The notes under the pieces were generated by a model, which saw nothing but the letters and a program-made list of their open reading frames with translations, ran no database searches and was not told the origin of the DNA. The position numbers and the translations under genes were made by a program. Shown piece by piece: positions 7,481 through 15,925 of a stretch of 56,578 bases of DNA (the first letter of the stretch is position 1; each line of letters opens with the position of its first letter). Source of the stretch: Thermoanaerobacterales bacterium UBA4880 (GTDB taxonomy: Bacteria > Bacillota > Thermoanaerobacteria > Thermoanaerobacterales > UBA4877); contig DHDI01000011.1 in assembly GCA_002399285.1 (NCBI GenBank), forward strand, positions 34,643 through 91,220, read 5' to 3'.

Positions 7481-8338
7481 ATGCAATATACATTTGTTCG
7501 CGTTATAAACAACAATGCGATCGCCGCAGCCGATGAAAACGGTGAGGATGTGATCCTGATGGGGAAGGGGATAGGACTGCTGTGCACGAGAAAGAGGGGC
7601 TGCATCGTGCCGTCTTACCTCATCGAAAGGGTATTTGTCCCCAAGCAGAGCGCAAGCAGGAACTATACCGAGGAGTTGATCAAGTCCATACCCTTCTCCT
7701 ACATCGAAACGGTGAATAAGGTCATGGCGATGGCCGGCAAACTGCTTGACTATAATTTTAAAGACCAATTGTTCTTGACCCTGCTGGAACATATTGCATT
7801 TGCCAAGGAGCGCTATGATGAAAACCTTACGATAGAGAACCCGCTGCTTTACGAGATAAAGCAATTCTATCCCAAGGAGTACGGCGCGGCGCAGAAGGTG
7901 GTCGACGTGATCAATAAGGATCTGGACGTTAGCTTTGATGAAAACGAGGTGTCCTTCATAGCTTTTCACTTCATCAATGCAATGTCCGCTCTGAGTCTCA
8001 GCATGAACAAGAAGGTCACGATGATCATGAAGGAGATAACGAATATAATACGGCAGTATTTCAATATTGAAATAGACGAAACTTCGACATACTATATGCG
8101 ATACATTTCGCATCTCAAGTATTTTCTGACCAGAGTGATCAATAATAAGGTGCAGAGCAAAGAGCATGGAGAAAAGGGAGAAAACAAGATCTATGAGATG
8201 ATCAGGGAGAAATATGTGGACGAATGGGGCTGTGCCCTGAAGATCAGGAGTTATCTTAAGGATACGCTGAACATAGATACGTCCAACGAGGAGTTGGGCT
8301 ATCTGACCGTGCATATCGCCCATATTTTGTTACAATAA
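7481..8338 (+). CDS. BglG/LicT family transcriptional antiterminator with two PRD domains
   Basis: A 285-residue RNA-binding antiterminator, the usual family length. Residues 1-55 are the CAT RNA-binding domain (MQYTFVRVINNNAIAAADENG ... MGKGIGL). PRD1 (about 65-165) has conserved histidines in LLEHIAFAKERY and FIAFHFINA; PRD2 (about 170-280) has them in MRYISHLKYFLTR and LTVHIAHIL. These are the sites where EII and HPr phosphorylation set activity. The ATG at 7481 is chosen because it begins the CAT domain exactly; the upstream GGGGAG is a usable binding site. It is the first gene of an operon with the PTS EIIBC 25 bases downstream, and its own leader holds the RAT and terminator, so the operon is autoregulated by PTS substrate. 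Confidence 0.93.
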   Translation: MQYTFVRVINNNAIAAADENGEDVILMGKGIGLLCTRKRGCIVPSYLIERVFVPKQSASRNYTEELIKSIPFSYIETVNKVMAMAGKLLDYNFKDQLFLTLLEHIAFAKERYDENLTIENPLLYEIKQFYPKEYGAAQKVVDVINKDLDVSFDENEVSFIAFHFINAMSALSLSMNKKVTMIMKEITNIIRQYFNIEIDETSTYYMRYISHLKYFLTRVINNKVQSKEHGEKGENKIYEMIREKYVDEWGCALKIRSYLKDTLNIDTSNEELGYLTVHIAHILLQ

Positions 8339-8363
8339 TAAATATACGAATGGAGGCTGGCAA

Positions 8364-9755
8364 ATGGCCGTAAACAAGAAAGAAATAGCAGAGCATATCA
8401 TAGAATACATCGGCGGCGCAGAAAATATATCCGACGTAGGCTATTGTATGACCAGATTAAGGGTAGGCGTGAAGGACAGCGAAAAGGTGGATGTAAAGAA
8501 GCTGGAAAAAATAGACGGCGTGATCAAAGTCATAATTCTAGGGAATCAATATCAGGTCGTTCTGGGCGGGATCGTGGACGAGGTCTTTAACGAGGTCGCT
8601 CAGCTATGCGGTGACAAGGTGAATGTGGAGGGAGAGGTCGCCGACGACGGCATAGATGATACCGGCTCCGATCATGGCGATAAACGTTCGGTGGTCGGTA
8701 AGCTGGTAGAGACCATATCCGGTATCGTCACTCCCATCATTCCCGCCATGCTTGCCTGCGGATTTGTCAAGACACTGTCGGTACTACTGACGGTGGTGTT
8801 TAAGGTGAGCGAGACAAACAGCACAATTCAGATACTGAACGTGTTTTCCGATACGCTGTACGCCTTCTTCCCCATCATCATAGGATGGTCGGCGGCGAAG
8901 AGATTCAAGACGAATATGTCGGTGTCGCTGGTTATCGTGGGTTTTCTTGTAAACCCTGCATTTACGGCGCTGTTTAACGACGGGGCCAAGGTCACGTTTC
9001 TGGGAGTGCCCGTTACCAATGTTTATTATGGAAGTTCCATATTGCCCGCCATATTGTCGATCTATCTTTTATCTAAATTGGAGCCTGCTCTGCGGAAGAT
9101 AATACCCGGTGCTTTAAGGAGCATATTTGTGCCCTTCCTGAGCGTGCTTATAATCGTGCCCCTGCTCATCGTAGCCATAGGGCCGATAGGGGTATGGGGA
9201 GGAAATCTGTTCGCTTCGATATTTACAGGCTTATACGCTCTCAGCCCGATACTGGCCGGCGCTCTTATCGGCGGGACATGGCAGATACTCATCATATTCG
9301 GTATGCACATAGCGATCTTAGGTTTGGTGTCCGTGCCGAATATCGCTAAGTTCGGAAGGGACACGGTCATCATGACCCATGCGCCCAGTTTGATATGCCA
9401 GGTGGCGGCGGGCCTGGCCGTAGGTTTAAAGGCCAAGAATCCCGAGATCAAGAAGAACGCGACCACTCTGGCACTGACGTCATTCTTTGCAGGAAGCGTC
9501 ATAGAGCCGGTCATGTACGGCGTAAACCTCAAGTATAAAAAGCCCTTCATAGCGGTCTGCATAGGCGGCGCTATAGGCGGAGCCATCACCGGCGCGAGTT
9601 TTGCAGGCACGACCGCTCCCGTGGCATTCAGTCTGTATACCATACCCGCATATTTGGGCGCAGGGTTTACGGGACTTCTCCTGGGCTGCGGCGTCGGAGC
9701 GGCAGTAACATTCGTGCTGACTTGGATAATGGGTATAGACGAAAGCATTGATTAA
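8364..9755 (+). CDS. PTS transporter EIIBC, glucose/sucrose/beta-glucoside superfamily
   Basis: A 463-residue inner-membrane permease that imports and phosphorylates its substrate. The N-terminal EIIB domain (1 to about 85) carries the phospho-cysteine Cys28 in GYCMTRLRV, where most relatives have CxTRLR. After a charged linker rich in Asp (residues ~90-112) comes a ten-helix EIIC domain with the family segments GFVKTLSVLL, GWSAAKRF, FGMHIAILGL and FAGSVIEPVMYGVNL (the GITE-like sugar site is represented by IEPVMYG). No EIIA domain is present, so a general EIIA must donate phosphate. It lies between the antiterminator and an eIF2B-like protein, with psuG further down; context rather than sequence suggests a nucleoside-type or ribose-containing substrate instead of an ordinary disaccharide. 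Confidence 0.92.
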   Translation: MAVNKKEIAEHIIEYIGGAENISDVGYCMTRLRVGVKDSEKVDVKKLEKIDGVIKVIILGNQYQVVLGGIVDEVFNEVAQLCGDKVNVEGEVADDGIDDTGSDHGDKRSVVGKLVETISGIVTPIIPAMLACGFVKTLSVLLTVVFKVSETNSTIQILNVFSDTLYAFFPIIIGWSAAKRFKTNMSVSLVIVGFLVNPAFTALFNDGAKVTFLGVPVTNVYYGSSILPAILSIYLLSKLEPALRKIIPGALRSIFVPFLSVLIIVPLLIVAIGPIGVWGGNLFASIFTGLYALSPILAGALIGGTWQILIIFGMHIAILGLVSVPNIAKFGRDTVIMTHAPSLICQVAAGLAVGLKAKNPEIKKNATTLALTSFFAGSVIEPVMYGVNLKYKKPFIAVCIGGAIGGAITGASFAGTTAPVAFSLYTIPAYLGAGFTGLLLGCGVGAAVTFVLTWIMGIDESID

Positions 9756-9776
9756 AAAACGAAGGGAGATATATAG

Positions 9777-10733
9777 ATGAAGGTAGAGGATATCAGATTC
9801 CGCTCTGCGGACCATGTCATACAGGAAATAAGGGATATGAACGTAAAGGGCGGCAGTCCGTTCGGACGCGCGGCCGCGTGGGCCTTTAAGCTGCTGTGTG
9901 AAAATGAGAAGCTGGATACTAAGGAGCTGCTGCAAGAGCGCATTGACGGTGTGGCAAAGCAGATGATAGAATTAAAGCCGACCATGGCGACCATCCATAA
10001 TACCTACAACATGGTAGAGAAGACCGTCGAAAAGCATAAGAATGACAGCGTGGATAAGATAAAGCAAGCGGTAGTCAAGGTATGCGACAGGATAATAAGC
10101 TATTCCTTCGACTCGGTGGACCAGCTTGCCGTCTATGGGAGCAACCTAATAAACGACGGCGACACGGTCATGATGCACAGCTACAGCTCCACACTGATGG
10201 GCATCTTTATTCAGGCCGCCAATGCGGGAAAGAAATTCCGGGTGATCTGTACCGAATCGAGGCCGCTCCGGGAATCCCGCGTAGCCGTCAGGATGCTGCA
10301 GAAGCTGAATATCGGTGTGATCTATGTGACCGACGCGTCCATCTATGAAATAATGCCCAAAGCGGATTATATAATCATGGGGGCCGATACCCTGTGTGCG
10401 GACGGCTCGGTGGCGAACAAGATGGGGACGGCGATGGTGAGTCACTTGGCGCAGTCCTGCAAAAAGCCGGTGTATATAGCCAGCGAGCTGTATAAACTGG
10501 ACCTTCGCACAAAGTATGGATACACGGTAAAATTAGAGAGAAGAAGCGAATGGGAGATACTGCAGAAGGATGATTTTGAAACCTTAGACGGCGTGGACGT
10601 CATCAATCAGTTCTTTGACCTCACCCCGGCCGGAGAAATAAAGGCTATCATATGCGAATACGGGGTCGTTTCGCCCGGCTCATTGATGAACTATTGGAAT
10701 GAGCTGGAGAATAAAATCATGGAGGAAGCATAA
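9777..10733 (+). CDS. eIF2B alpha/beta/delta-like protein of the MtnA / ribose-1,5-bisphosphate isomerase superfamily
   Basis: A 318-residue protein. Residues 1 to about 110 form the helical N-terminal domain (IRDMNVKGGSPFGRAAAWAFKLL, with the phosphate-contacting RGxG-like turn changed to KGGS), and 120-318 the Rossmann-like domain (HSYSSTLMGIFIQA, CTESRPLRES, YIIMGADTLCADGSVANKMGT). GAD keeps the family's catalytic aspartate. The position that is Cys in MtnA and ribose-1,5-bisphosphate isomerase (HCN or HCHS motif) is Ser here (HSYSS), so the standard isomerase chemistry is doubtful. It overlaps psuG by one base (TAATG) and follows the PTS gene by 21 bases, so it belongs to the same pathway. 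Acting on the ribose phosphate from PsuG, or on the PTS product before PsuG, are both possible. Confidence 0.85.
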   Translation: MKVEDIRFRSADHVIQEIRDMNVKGGSPFGRAAAWAFKLLCENEKLDTKELLQERIDGVAKQMIELKPTMATIHNTYNMVEKTVEKHKNDSVDKIKQAVVKVCDRIISYSFDSVDQLAVYGSNLINDGDTVMMHSYSSTLMGIFIQAANAGKKFRVICTESRPLRESRVAVRMLQKLNIGVIYVTDASIYEIMPKADYIIMGADTLCADGSVANKMGTAMVSHLAQSCKKPVYIASELYKLDLRTKYGYTVKLERRSEWEILQKDDFETLDGVDVINQFFDLTPAGEIKAIICEYGVVSPGSLMNYWNELENKIMEEA

Positions 10734-11659
10734 TGAAAGAATTGAATAAGTACATTGATTTCAGCAAAGAGGTAGAAGAGGGAATAAAAAACGGTAAGCC
10801 CATCGTGGCTCTGGAGTCCACCATCATCTCCCACGGTATGCCCTATCCGCAGAACGTGGAGATGGCGAACCAGTGCGAAAAGATCATTAGGGAAGCGGGA
10901 GCCGTCCCCGCCACTATAGCGATAATGAACGGCAAAATAAAGATCGGTCTGGAGAAGGATGAGCTGGAGCTTCTTGCGACCGCCAAGGGCGTAAAGAAAG
11001 TATCCCGCAGGGATATGGCCGCCGTCATAGCCGAGAAGGAGATAGGCGCCACCACCGTGGCCGCGACCATGATCTGCGCCCATATGGCCGGGATAAAATT
11101 CTTCGTCACCGGAGGCGTAGGCGGGGTGCACCGCGGCTATGAGGAGACGATGGACGTTTCCGCAGACTTAGACGAGCTGGCCCAGACGGAAGTGACGGTC
11201 ATCTGCGCGGGGGCAAAATCTATCCTGGATCTGCCCCGGACCTTGGAATATCTCGAAACAAAGGGGGTTCCGGTCATCGGATATCAGACGGACACCCTGC
11301 CGCAGTTCTTCACGAGAGAGAGCGAATATAAGCTGCAGCTTAGGATGGACTCGCCGGAGGAGATCGCGGGGATGGTAGCCACAAAGGAGCAGCTGGGACT
11401 GAAGGGCGGGGTGCTGGTCACCGATCCCATTCCCCAAGAGTTCTCCATGGATAAGGCATACATCGACACGATAATCGACAAGGCGGTCAAGAGCGCCAAC
11501 GACGAGAACGTGCACGGCAAGGATATCACCCCTTATCTGCTGGCGTATATCGTAGAGGAGACCGGGGGAAAGAGCCTGGATGCCAACATCCATCTGGTGT
11601 ATAACAACGCCCGCCTCGGCGCGGCGATTGCAGTAGCATACAATAAGATAAGCAAATAA
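10733..11659 (+). CDS. psuG: Pseudouridine-5'-phosphate glycosidase
   Basis: A 308-residue cytoplasmic enzyme that breaks the C-C glycosidic bond of pseudouridine 5'-phosphate to uracil and ribose 5-phosphate. Family blocks are all present: VALESTIISHGMPYPQN with the catalytic-site Glu, KVSRRDMA, GATTVAATM, FFVTGGVGGVHRG, DVSADLDELA (metal-site Asp), CAGAKSILDLPRTLEYLET with the Schiff-base Lys, and the C-terminal NIHLVYNNARLGAAIA. Length matches Escherichia coli PsuG. In E. coli the partner is the kinase PsuK; no kinase of the PfkB type is near here. The PTS permease two genes upstream could instead deliver an already phosphorylated substrate. It is the last gene of the operon; repeat copy 2 and a terminator follow. 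Confidence 0.95.
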   Translation: MKELNKYIDFSKEVEEGIKNGKPIVALESTIISHGMPYPQNVEMANQCEKIIREAGAVPATIAIMNGKIKIGLEKDELELLATAKGVKKVSRRDMAAVIAEKEIGATTVAATMICAHMAGIKFFVTGGVGGVHRGYEETMDVSADLDELAQTEVTVICAGAKSILDLPRTLEYLETKGVPVIGYQTDTLPQFFTRESEYKLQLRMDSPEEIAGMVATKEQLGLKGGVLVTDPIPQEFSMDKAYIDTIIDKAVKSANDENVHGKDITPYLLAYIVEETGGKSLDANIHLVYNNARLGAAIAVAYNKISK

Positions 11660-11660
11660 C

Positions 11661-11799
11661 TCAGACCAATGCCAATCTCGCTTGCTGCGTTGGCTGCACC
11701 TGCAAATTGCGGTCACATACACTTAAGTATGCTTCCTTATTTGCGGGTTTGCCGCCTTGCCTTGCACGATTTGTCACGGCCTGCCAGTTTGTCTACAAC
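11661..11799 (+). repeat. Dispersed intergenic repeat, copy 2
   Basis: Begins CTCAGACC next to the psuG stop codon and shares the core TTGCTGCGTTGGCTGCACC, CCTGCAAATTGCGGTCACAT, ACTTAAGTATG, TTGCCGCCTTGCC and CGATTTGTCACGGCC with copies 1, 3 and 4. This copy lacks the long variable hairpin of copies 1 and 4. Confidence 0.8.
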
Positions 11800-11820
11800 C
11801 GAACTGTTTCATATGGATTT

Positions 11821-11857
11821 GACACCGGCCATGGTTTTACGGCCGGCGTCATTTTTT
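11821..11857 (+). terminator. Rho-independent terminator of the psuG operon
   Basis: GACACCGGCC (11821-11830) pairs with GGCCGGCGTC (11841-11850) with one mismatch, followed by ATTTTTT. The rest of the gap to 11959 presumably carries the next promoter (a TATAAT is seen at 11876-11881 without a clear -35). Confidence 0.8.
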
Positions 11858-11959
11858 CCGGCGGCAAATAGCTGGGTATAATCGGAAATTAGATGTATAC
11901 TGGTGTTATAGAGAACTTTGGCCCGCCTTGCTTAAAGGTGGGCAGGAAAGGAGAAAGGC

Positions 11960-13255
11960 ATGGAAAAGAGAATCGAGGGATTATTTGACTTTATTGAAAA
12001 GAGCCCGACGGCCTGTCATACGGTGCAGGCGGTGCGGGAGATGCTGCAAAGCGAAGGGTTTCAGGAGCTTTCGGAGACGCAGCCTTGGGAACTTGAGGCG
12101 GGAGGGAAATATTTTACTACCCGAAGCATGACCTCCGTGATAGCCTTCCGTTTACCCAAAAAAGAGTTCGCGGCCCTTTCCATCGTGGCGCCCCACGGTG
12201 ATTCCCCTTGTTTCAAGGTGAAGGCCTGTCCGGAAATGAGGGTGGAGGATCACTATACCAAGCTGAATACCGAGGTCTACGGCGGCATGCAGCTTGGTCT
12301 GTGGACGGACCGGCCGCTGTCTGTGGCGGGCAGGCTGGTCGTGGCGACGGAGCATGGCGTGCGCGCGGTGCTTACGGATATAAAGAGGGACCTTATGATA
12401 ATTCCCGGCCTGGCCATACATATGAACCACGACGTCAATCAGGGGGTCAAACTGGATCCGCAGAAGGACACCCTGCCGCTGCTGGGAAGTAAGGAGGCCG
12501 ATCTGCTGGCCTTAGCAGCCGAAAACGCCGGGGTGAAAAAGGATGATATCCTTTCCTACGACCTGTACCTCTACAATCGTGCCCGGGGCACGGTGTTCGG
12601 CGCGGAGGAGGAATTCATCGCGGCGCCCAAGCTGGACGACCTGGAGTGTGTCTTTTCGGCGGTCACAGCCTTTTTAGAGGCTGAAAATGAGGAGAACTGC
12701 ATGGTGTGCGCCGTTTTCGACAACGAGGAGACCGGCAGCCTGACCCGCCAGGGGGCGGATTCCACATTCCTGTACGACGTACTTTCCCGTATCTGCCTGG
12801 CGGCGGGAAAGAACGAGGAGGAGAAGGACCGGGCCATACTTGGCGGCTTCCTGCTGTCCGCGGACAACGCCCATGCGGTGCATCCCGACTATCCCGAGAA
12901 GGCTGACCCCACTAACCGCTGCTATCTCAACGGCGGCGTGGTGATAAAGCACGGCACCCGCTACGCCACCGATGCGGTGACGGCGGCGGTGTTCTCCAAG
13001 GTGTGCCGCAATGCGGGAGTGCCCACCCAGACCTATTTCAACAATTCCAACATTCCGGGGGGCTCCACCCTGGGGAACATCTCCGGCTCGCATGTGTCCG
13101 CTCCTACGGTGGACATCGGCCTGGCCCAGCTGTCCATGCATTCCCCCTATGAGACCGCCGGCCGGGAGGACGTGGGCCACATGATAGACGCCATGCGCGC
13201 CTTTTATAACAGCACGGTCATCTGCAGGAAGGACGGTTTCTACGAGATCCGCTGA
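11960..13255 (+). CDS. apeB: M18 family aminopeptidase
   Basis: A 431-residue zinc aminopeptidase that removes acidic or neutral N-terminal residues from peptides in the cytoplasm, forming a large tetrahedral complex in known members. The start SPTACHTVQAV, the metal-site segment IVAPHGDSPCFKVK, KLDDLECVFSA, the catalytic DNEETGS, LLSADNAHAVHPDYPEKADPTN and the end PYETAGREDVGHMI are all M18 signatures. ATG 11960 is preceded by GGAAAGGAGAAAGGC. It stands alone between two copies of the dispersed repeat. In an amino-acid fermenter it would help free amino acids for Stickland reactions. Confidence 0.95.
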   Translation: MEKRIEGLFDFIEKSPTACHTVQAVREMLQSEGFQELSETQPWELEAGGKYFTTRSMTSVIAFRLPKKEFAALSIVAPHGDSPCFKVKACPEMRVEDHYTKLNTEVYGGMQLGLWTDRPLSVAGRLVVATEHGVRAVLTDIKRDLMIIPGLAIHMNHDVNQGVKLDPQKDTLPLLGSKEADLLALAAENAGVKKDDILSYDLYLYNRARGTVFGAEEEFIAAPKLDDLECVFSAVTAFLEAENEENCMVCAVFDNEETGSLTRQGADSTFLYDVLSRICLAAGKNEEEKDRAILGGFLLSADNAHAVHPDYPEKADPTNRCYLNGGVVIKHGTRYATDAVTAAVFSKVCRNAGVPTQTYFNNSNIPGGSTLGNISGSHVSAPTVDIGLAQLSMHSPYETAGREDVGHMIDAMRAFYNSTVICRKDGFYEIR

Positions 13256-13311
13256 TATGAGTTAGTCCGCATTTAATAGGTAAGTATAGATGGGGCAGTC
13301 ATTGACTGCCC

Positions 13312-13477
13312 TCGGACCGATGCCATTCTTGCGCAGCCACAAAAGTGCACAGCAATTTTGCTTGCTGCGTTGGCTGCGCCTGTAAATTGCGGTCACATAC
13401 ACTTAAGTATGCTTCCTTATTTGCAGGTTTGCCGCCTTGCCTTGCACGATTTGTCACGGCCTGCCAGTTTTTTACAA
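13312..13477 (+). repeat. Dispersed intergenic repeat, copy 3
   Basis: Same core as copies 2 and 4 (TTGCTGCGTTGGCTGCGCC, ACATACACTTAAGTATGCTTCC, TTTGCAGGTTTGCCGCC, CGATTTGTCACGGCCTGCC). It is bracketed by two related inverted repeats: GGGCAGTCA/TGACTGCCC at 13293-13311 and the terminator at 13483-13512, whose stem GGACAGTC/GACTGTCC is nearly the same sequence. Confidence 0.8.
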
Positions 13478-13482
13478 ACTGG

Positions 13483-13512
13483 GGACAGTCAATTAAACTG
13501 ACTGTCCTTTTT
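13483..13512 (+). terminator. Rho-independent terminator after apeB
   Basis: GGACAGTC (13483-13490), a 9-base loop, GACTGTCC (13500-13507) and TTTTT. It lies 3' of repeat copy 3, so the repeat would be transcribed as part of the apeB messenger. Confidence 0.8.
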
Positions 13513-13602
13513 CTTACTGCGTTACCACATAACAATATTCAAACGGGGGTTTTAAAAAGGGCGCGGTTGTGTTAAATTTGTATTATGAAACGAGGGATGA
13601 CC

Positions 13603-14997
13603 ATGAAGGCCAGGCCGCTTATTTTACTTATTACAGCCGCAGCCGTGGTTTTTGCCATTGCCGATACTGGTTGTACCAAAAGGGGAGGGGTGGAAAATAT
13701 GAACGGTATTCCCAATGTCACGGAAGAGATGCTGAATGCGGATTTTTGGGTGTCAAAACTGGATGATGCGGATAAGGTCATCATGACGGCGGATGAGATA
13801 GAAGCCTATAACGGCAGGATAGACGAGTCCACGGAGGCAGTCGCAGATCTTCGCAGCTATTCCGGCAAGCTGACGGGAGATGCCTTAAAAGGCATGATAG
13901 AGGAATATAAGGTATCCAAACTGCCGCAGTATGGTGCAGACGGCAATATGCTGGGCGGGGATTACTACGGTGCCCTGCTGGAAAAGCGGAATCTGCGCGG
14001 TATAGAGGAATCAAACCCGGTCAGGTTTGGAATGGTGGTAAAGCGGACCAATATGAGGAGTCTTCCCACGGACGATCTGGTCATGAATAAGCGGGGCGAC
14101 GTCGAATTTGACAGGTTCCAGGAGACCGCGCTGTATGTGGGTACACCCCTGGCCGTGCTCCATGTAAGCTCGGACGGGAAGTGGTACTTCTGCCAGGCCG
14201 GATTCTACCGCGGCTGGGCAGCTGCCGCAGACGTAGCCATAGGGGACAGGGAACAGGTGCTGGACTACGGCAGCGAACGGCCCTTTGCCGTTGTCACGGG
14301 CAGCCGCGTAAGCACGGGATATGACCCGTATACCCAGGCGATATCGGAGGTGGTACTGGATATGGGGGTGAGGCTGCCGCTGGTGGGCGATCTGCCGGAA
14401 GTCATGGACGGCCAGGCCACACAGGGCAATCTGGTCGTCAGGCTGCCGGCAAAAGACCCGCATGGGATGCTGGAGATAAAGCGGGCCATGATACCGCTCT
14501 CCGAGGACGTGACGGTGGGGTATCTTCCATATACAAGAGGAAATATCATAAGGCAGGCCTTCAAGATGCAGGGCGAGAGGTATGACTGGGGAGGAAGATC
14601 GGGAGGACGCGACTGTTCCTCCTTCATACGGGACGTCTACTCCGTATTCGGCCTGTACCTTCCGCGGAATGCCGATGAGCAGGAATCGATGTATGGCGCG
14701 AGGTACGACCTCAAAAATAAGCCGGCTGCGGAAAGAGCAGTGGTCTTTGCCGCGCTTAAGCCCGGCGCCGCGCTCTATATGCCCGGCCACACCATGCTGT
14801 ATCTGGGCAGGGTGGGAGCACGGGAATACATGATACACGACTTTGCGGAATATGGAGATGCCGGCAGCAGGACTGCGGAGGGAGGATACGCCTCAGTCCC
14901 CGTCATGGAGGCCGCCGTATCTGGGCTGGACCTTCCCAGGACCGATGGCAGAACCTTCATGGACTGTCTCACGGAGGCCGTTCAGATAGAGGAATAG
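13603..14997 (+). CDS. Lipoprotein with SH3-like domains and NlpC/P60 (C40) peptidase
   Basis: A 464-residue surface lipoprotein that should cut peptidoglycan stem peptides. The signal is MKARPLILLITAAAVVFAIADTGC, with the lipobox Cys at the end. A N-terminal helical segment is followed by SH3-type wall-binding regions (around VVKRTNMRSLPTDD and KWYFCQAGFYRGWAAAADV), then the C40 domain from about residue 315: YDWGGRSGGRDCSSFIRDVYS with catalytic Cys338 and PGHTMLYLG with His396. ATG 13603 is preferred over 13585 because GAGGG lies seven bases upstream and it begins a clean signal peptide. It is followed directly by repeat copy 4 and then the two-component system. Similar proteins are called SH3 domain-containing C40 peptidases. 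Confidence 0.9.
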   Translation: MKARPLILLITAAAVVFAIADTGCTKRGGVENMNGIPNVTEEMLNADFWVSKLDDADKVIMTADEIEAYNGRIDESTEAVADLRSYSGKLTGDALKGMIEEYKVSKLPQYGADGNMLGGDYYGALLEKRNLRGIEESNPVRFGMVVKRTNMRSLPTDDLVMNKRGDVEFDRFQETALYVGTPLAVLHVSSDGKWYFCQAGFYRGWAAAADVAIGDREQVLDYGSERPFAVVTGSRVSTGYDPYTQAISEVVLDMGVRLPLVGDLPEVMDGQATQGNLVVRLPAKDPHGMLEIKRAMIPLSEDVTVGYLPYTRGNIIRQAFKMQGERYDWGGRSGGRDCSSFIRDVYSVFGLYLPRNADEQESMYGARYDLKNKPAAERAVVFAALKPGAALYMPGHTMLYLGRVGAREYMIHDFAEYGDAGSRTAEGGYASVPVMEAAVSGLDLPRTDGRTFMDCLTEAVQIEE

Positions 14998-15000
14998 CTG

Positions 15001-15170
15001 CTCAGACCGCGCCAATCTCGCGCAGTAAGCTAAATGGCTGTGCAATTTAGCTTACTGCGTTGGCTGCACCTGCGAATTGCGGTCACATACGTTTAAGTAT
15101 GTTTCCTTGTTTGCAGGTTTGCCGCCTTGCCTTGCACGATTTGTCACGGTTTGTAGGCTTGTCTGTAACC
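15001..15170 (+). repeat. Dispersed intergenic repeat, copy 4
   Basis: Starts three bases after the preceding stop codon. It contains the long variable hairpin (CGCAGTAAGCTAAAT pairing with AATTTAGCTTACTGCG) and then the conserved core, with small changes (GTTTAAGTATGTTTCC, TTGTTTGCAGG). Positions changed on one arm of the core stem are partly compensated on the other, which hints at structure being kept. Confidence 0.8.
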
Positions 15171-15232
15171 TGTTTTATAGATAATTAGTATATAGCTATA
15201 TATAGATAGAACCAACGATGAGGGGGATGGTC

Positions 15233-15925
15233 ATGTATAACATCATGGTGGTTGAGGACGAGGACTCCATAAGGGAGTTTATATTGATCAATTTAAAGAG
15301 GGACGGATTCAACGTCGTCGAAGCGGCTACGGGAGAAGAGGCGTTGGATAAGCTGAGACTGAGTCCCGTGGACCTGATCGTGCTGGATATCATGCTTCCC
15401 GGGATCGACGGATATGAGGTCTGCAAAAGGGTGCAGGCGGAGCGGCCGGGCACGGCCATAATCATGCTTACGGCGAAAGGGCAGGATACCGACAAGGTGT
15501 TGGGTCTGGAGCTGGGGGCGGACGACTATGTGGTAAAGCCCTTCAATCCCACAGAACTCAACGCGAGGATAAAGGCGATCTTAAGAAGGCTCAAGAGAAA
15601 GAATCCCGAAAAGAAGATACAGGTGAAGGATATAATCATCGACACGGACAGGAGGAAGGTCACCGTGGGCGGCCGGCCCATAGAGCTTACCAACAAGGAG
15701 TATGAGCTCTTCCTTCTGCTCTTGGAGGCCGGGGGAAGCGTGGTGTCGCGGGACGAGATACTCAACAAACTGTGGGACACCAATTTTTACGGAGATACGA
15801 AGACTATAGACGTTCATATAAGGAGGCTCAGGGAAAAACTGGACGACGATCCTTCCTGCCCTCGGTACATAGCTACCGTATGGGGCGTGGGATACCGTTT
15901 TGTAATGGAGGAGAATGATGTTTAA
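15233..15925 (+). CDS. Response regulator, OmpR/PhoB family
   Basis: A 230-residue DNA-binding regulator. The receiver domain (1-120) has the acidic pocket VVEDED, phospho-acceptor Asp52 in IVLDIMLPG, the Thr in MLTAKG and the Lys in DYVVKPF. The winged helix (about 130-230) has ELTNKEYELFLLLLEAGG, SRDEILNKLWD and TIDVHIRRLREKLDDDP...WGVGYRF. ATG 15233 is chosen because GAGGGGGA lies at 15219-15226. It overlaps the histidine kinase gene by 11 bases. The promoter of the lipoprotein downstream (17292-17348) carries direct repeats of the type PhoB/PhoP regulators bind, so that gene is a likely target. Confidence 0.95.
   Translation: MYNIMVVEDEDSIREFILINLKRDGFNVVEAATGEEALDKLRLSPVDLIVLDIMLPGIDGYEVCKRVQAERPGTAIIMLTAKGQDTDKVLGLELGADDYVVKPFNPTELNARIKAILRRLKRKNPEKKIQVKDIIIDTDRRKVTVGGRPIELTNKEYELFLLLLEAGGSVVSRDEILNKLWDTNFYGDTKTIDVHIRRLREKLDDDPSCPRYIATVWGVGYRFVMEENDV

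Noticed and set aside
7259..8323. 354-codon minus-strand open frame opposite the BglG antiterminator
   Set aside because: The plus strand encodes a complete antiterminator with all PRD histidines; the antisense frame has no family features.
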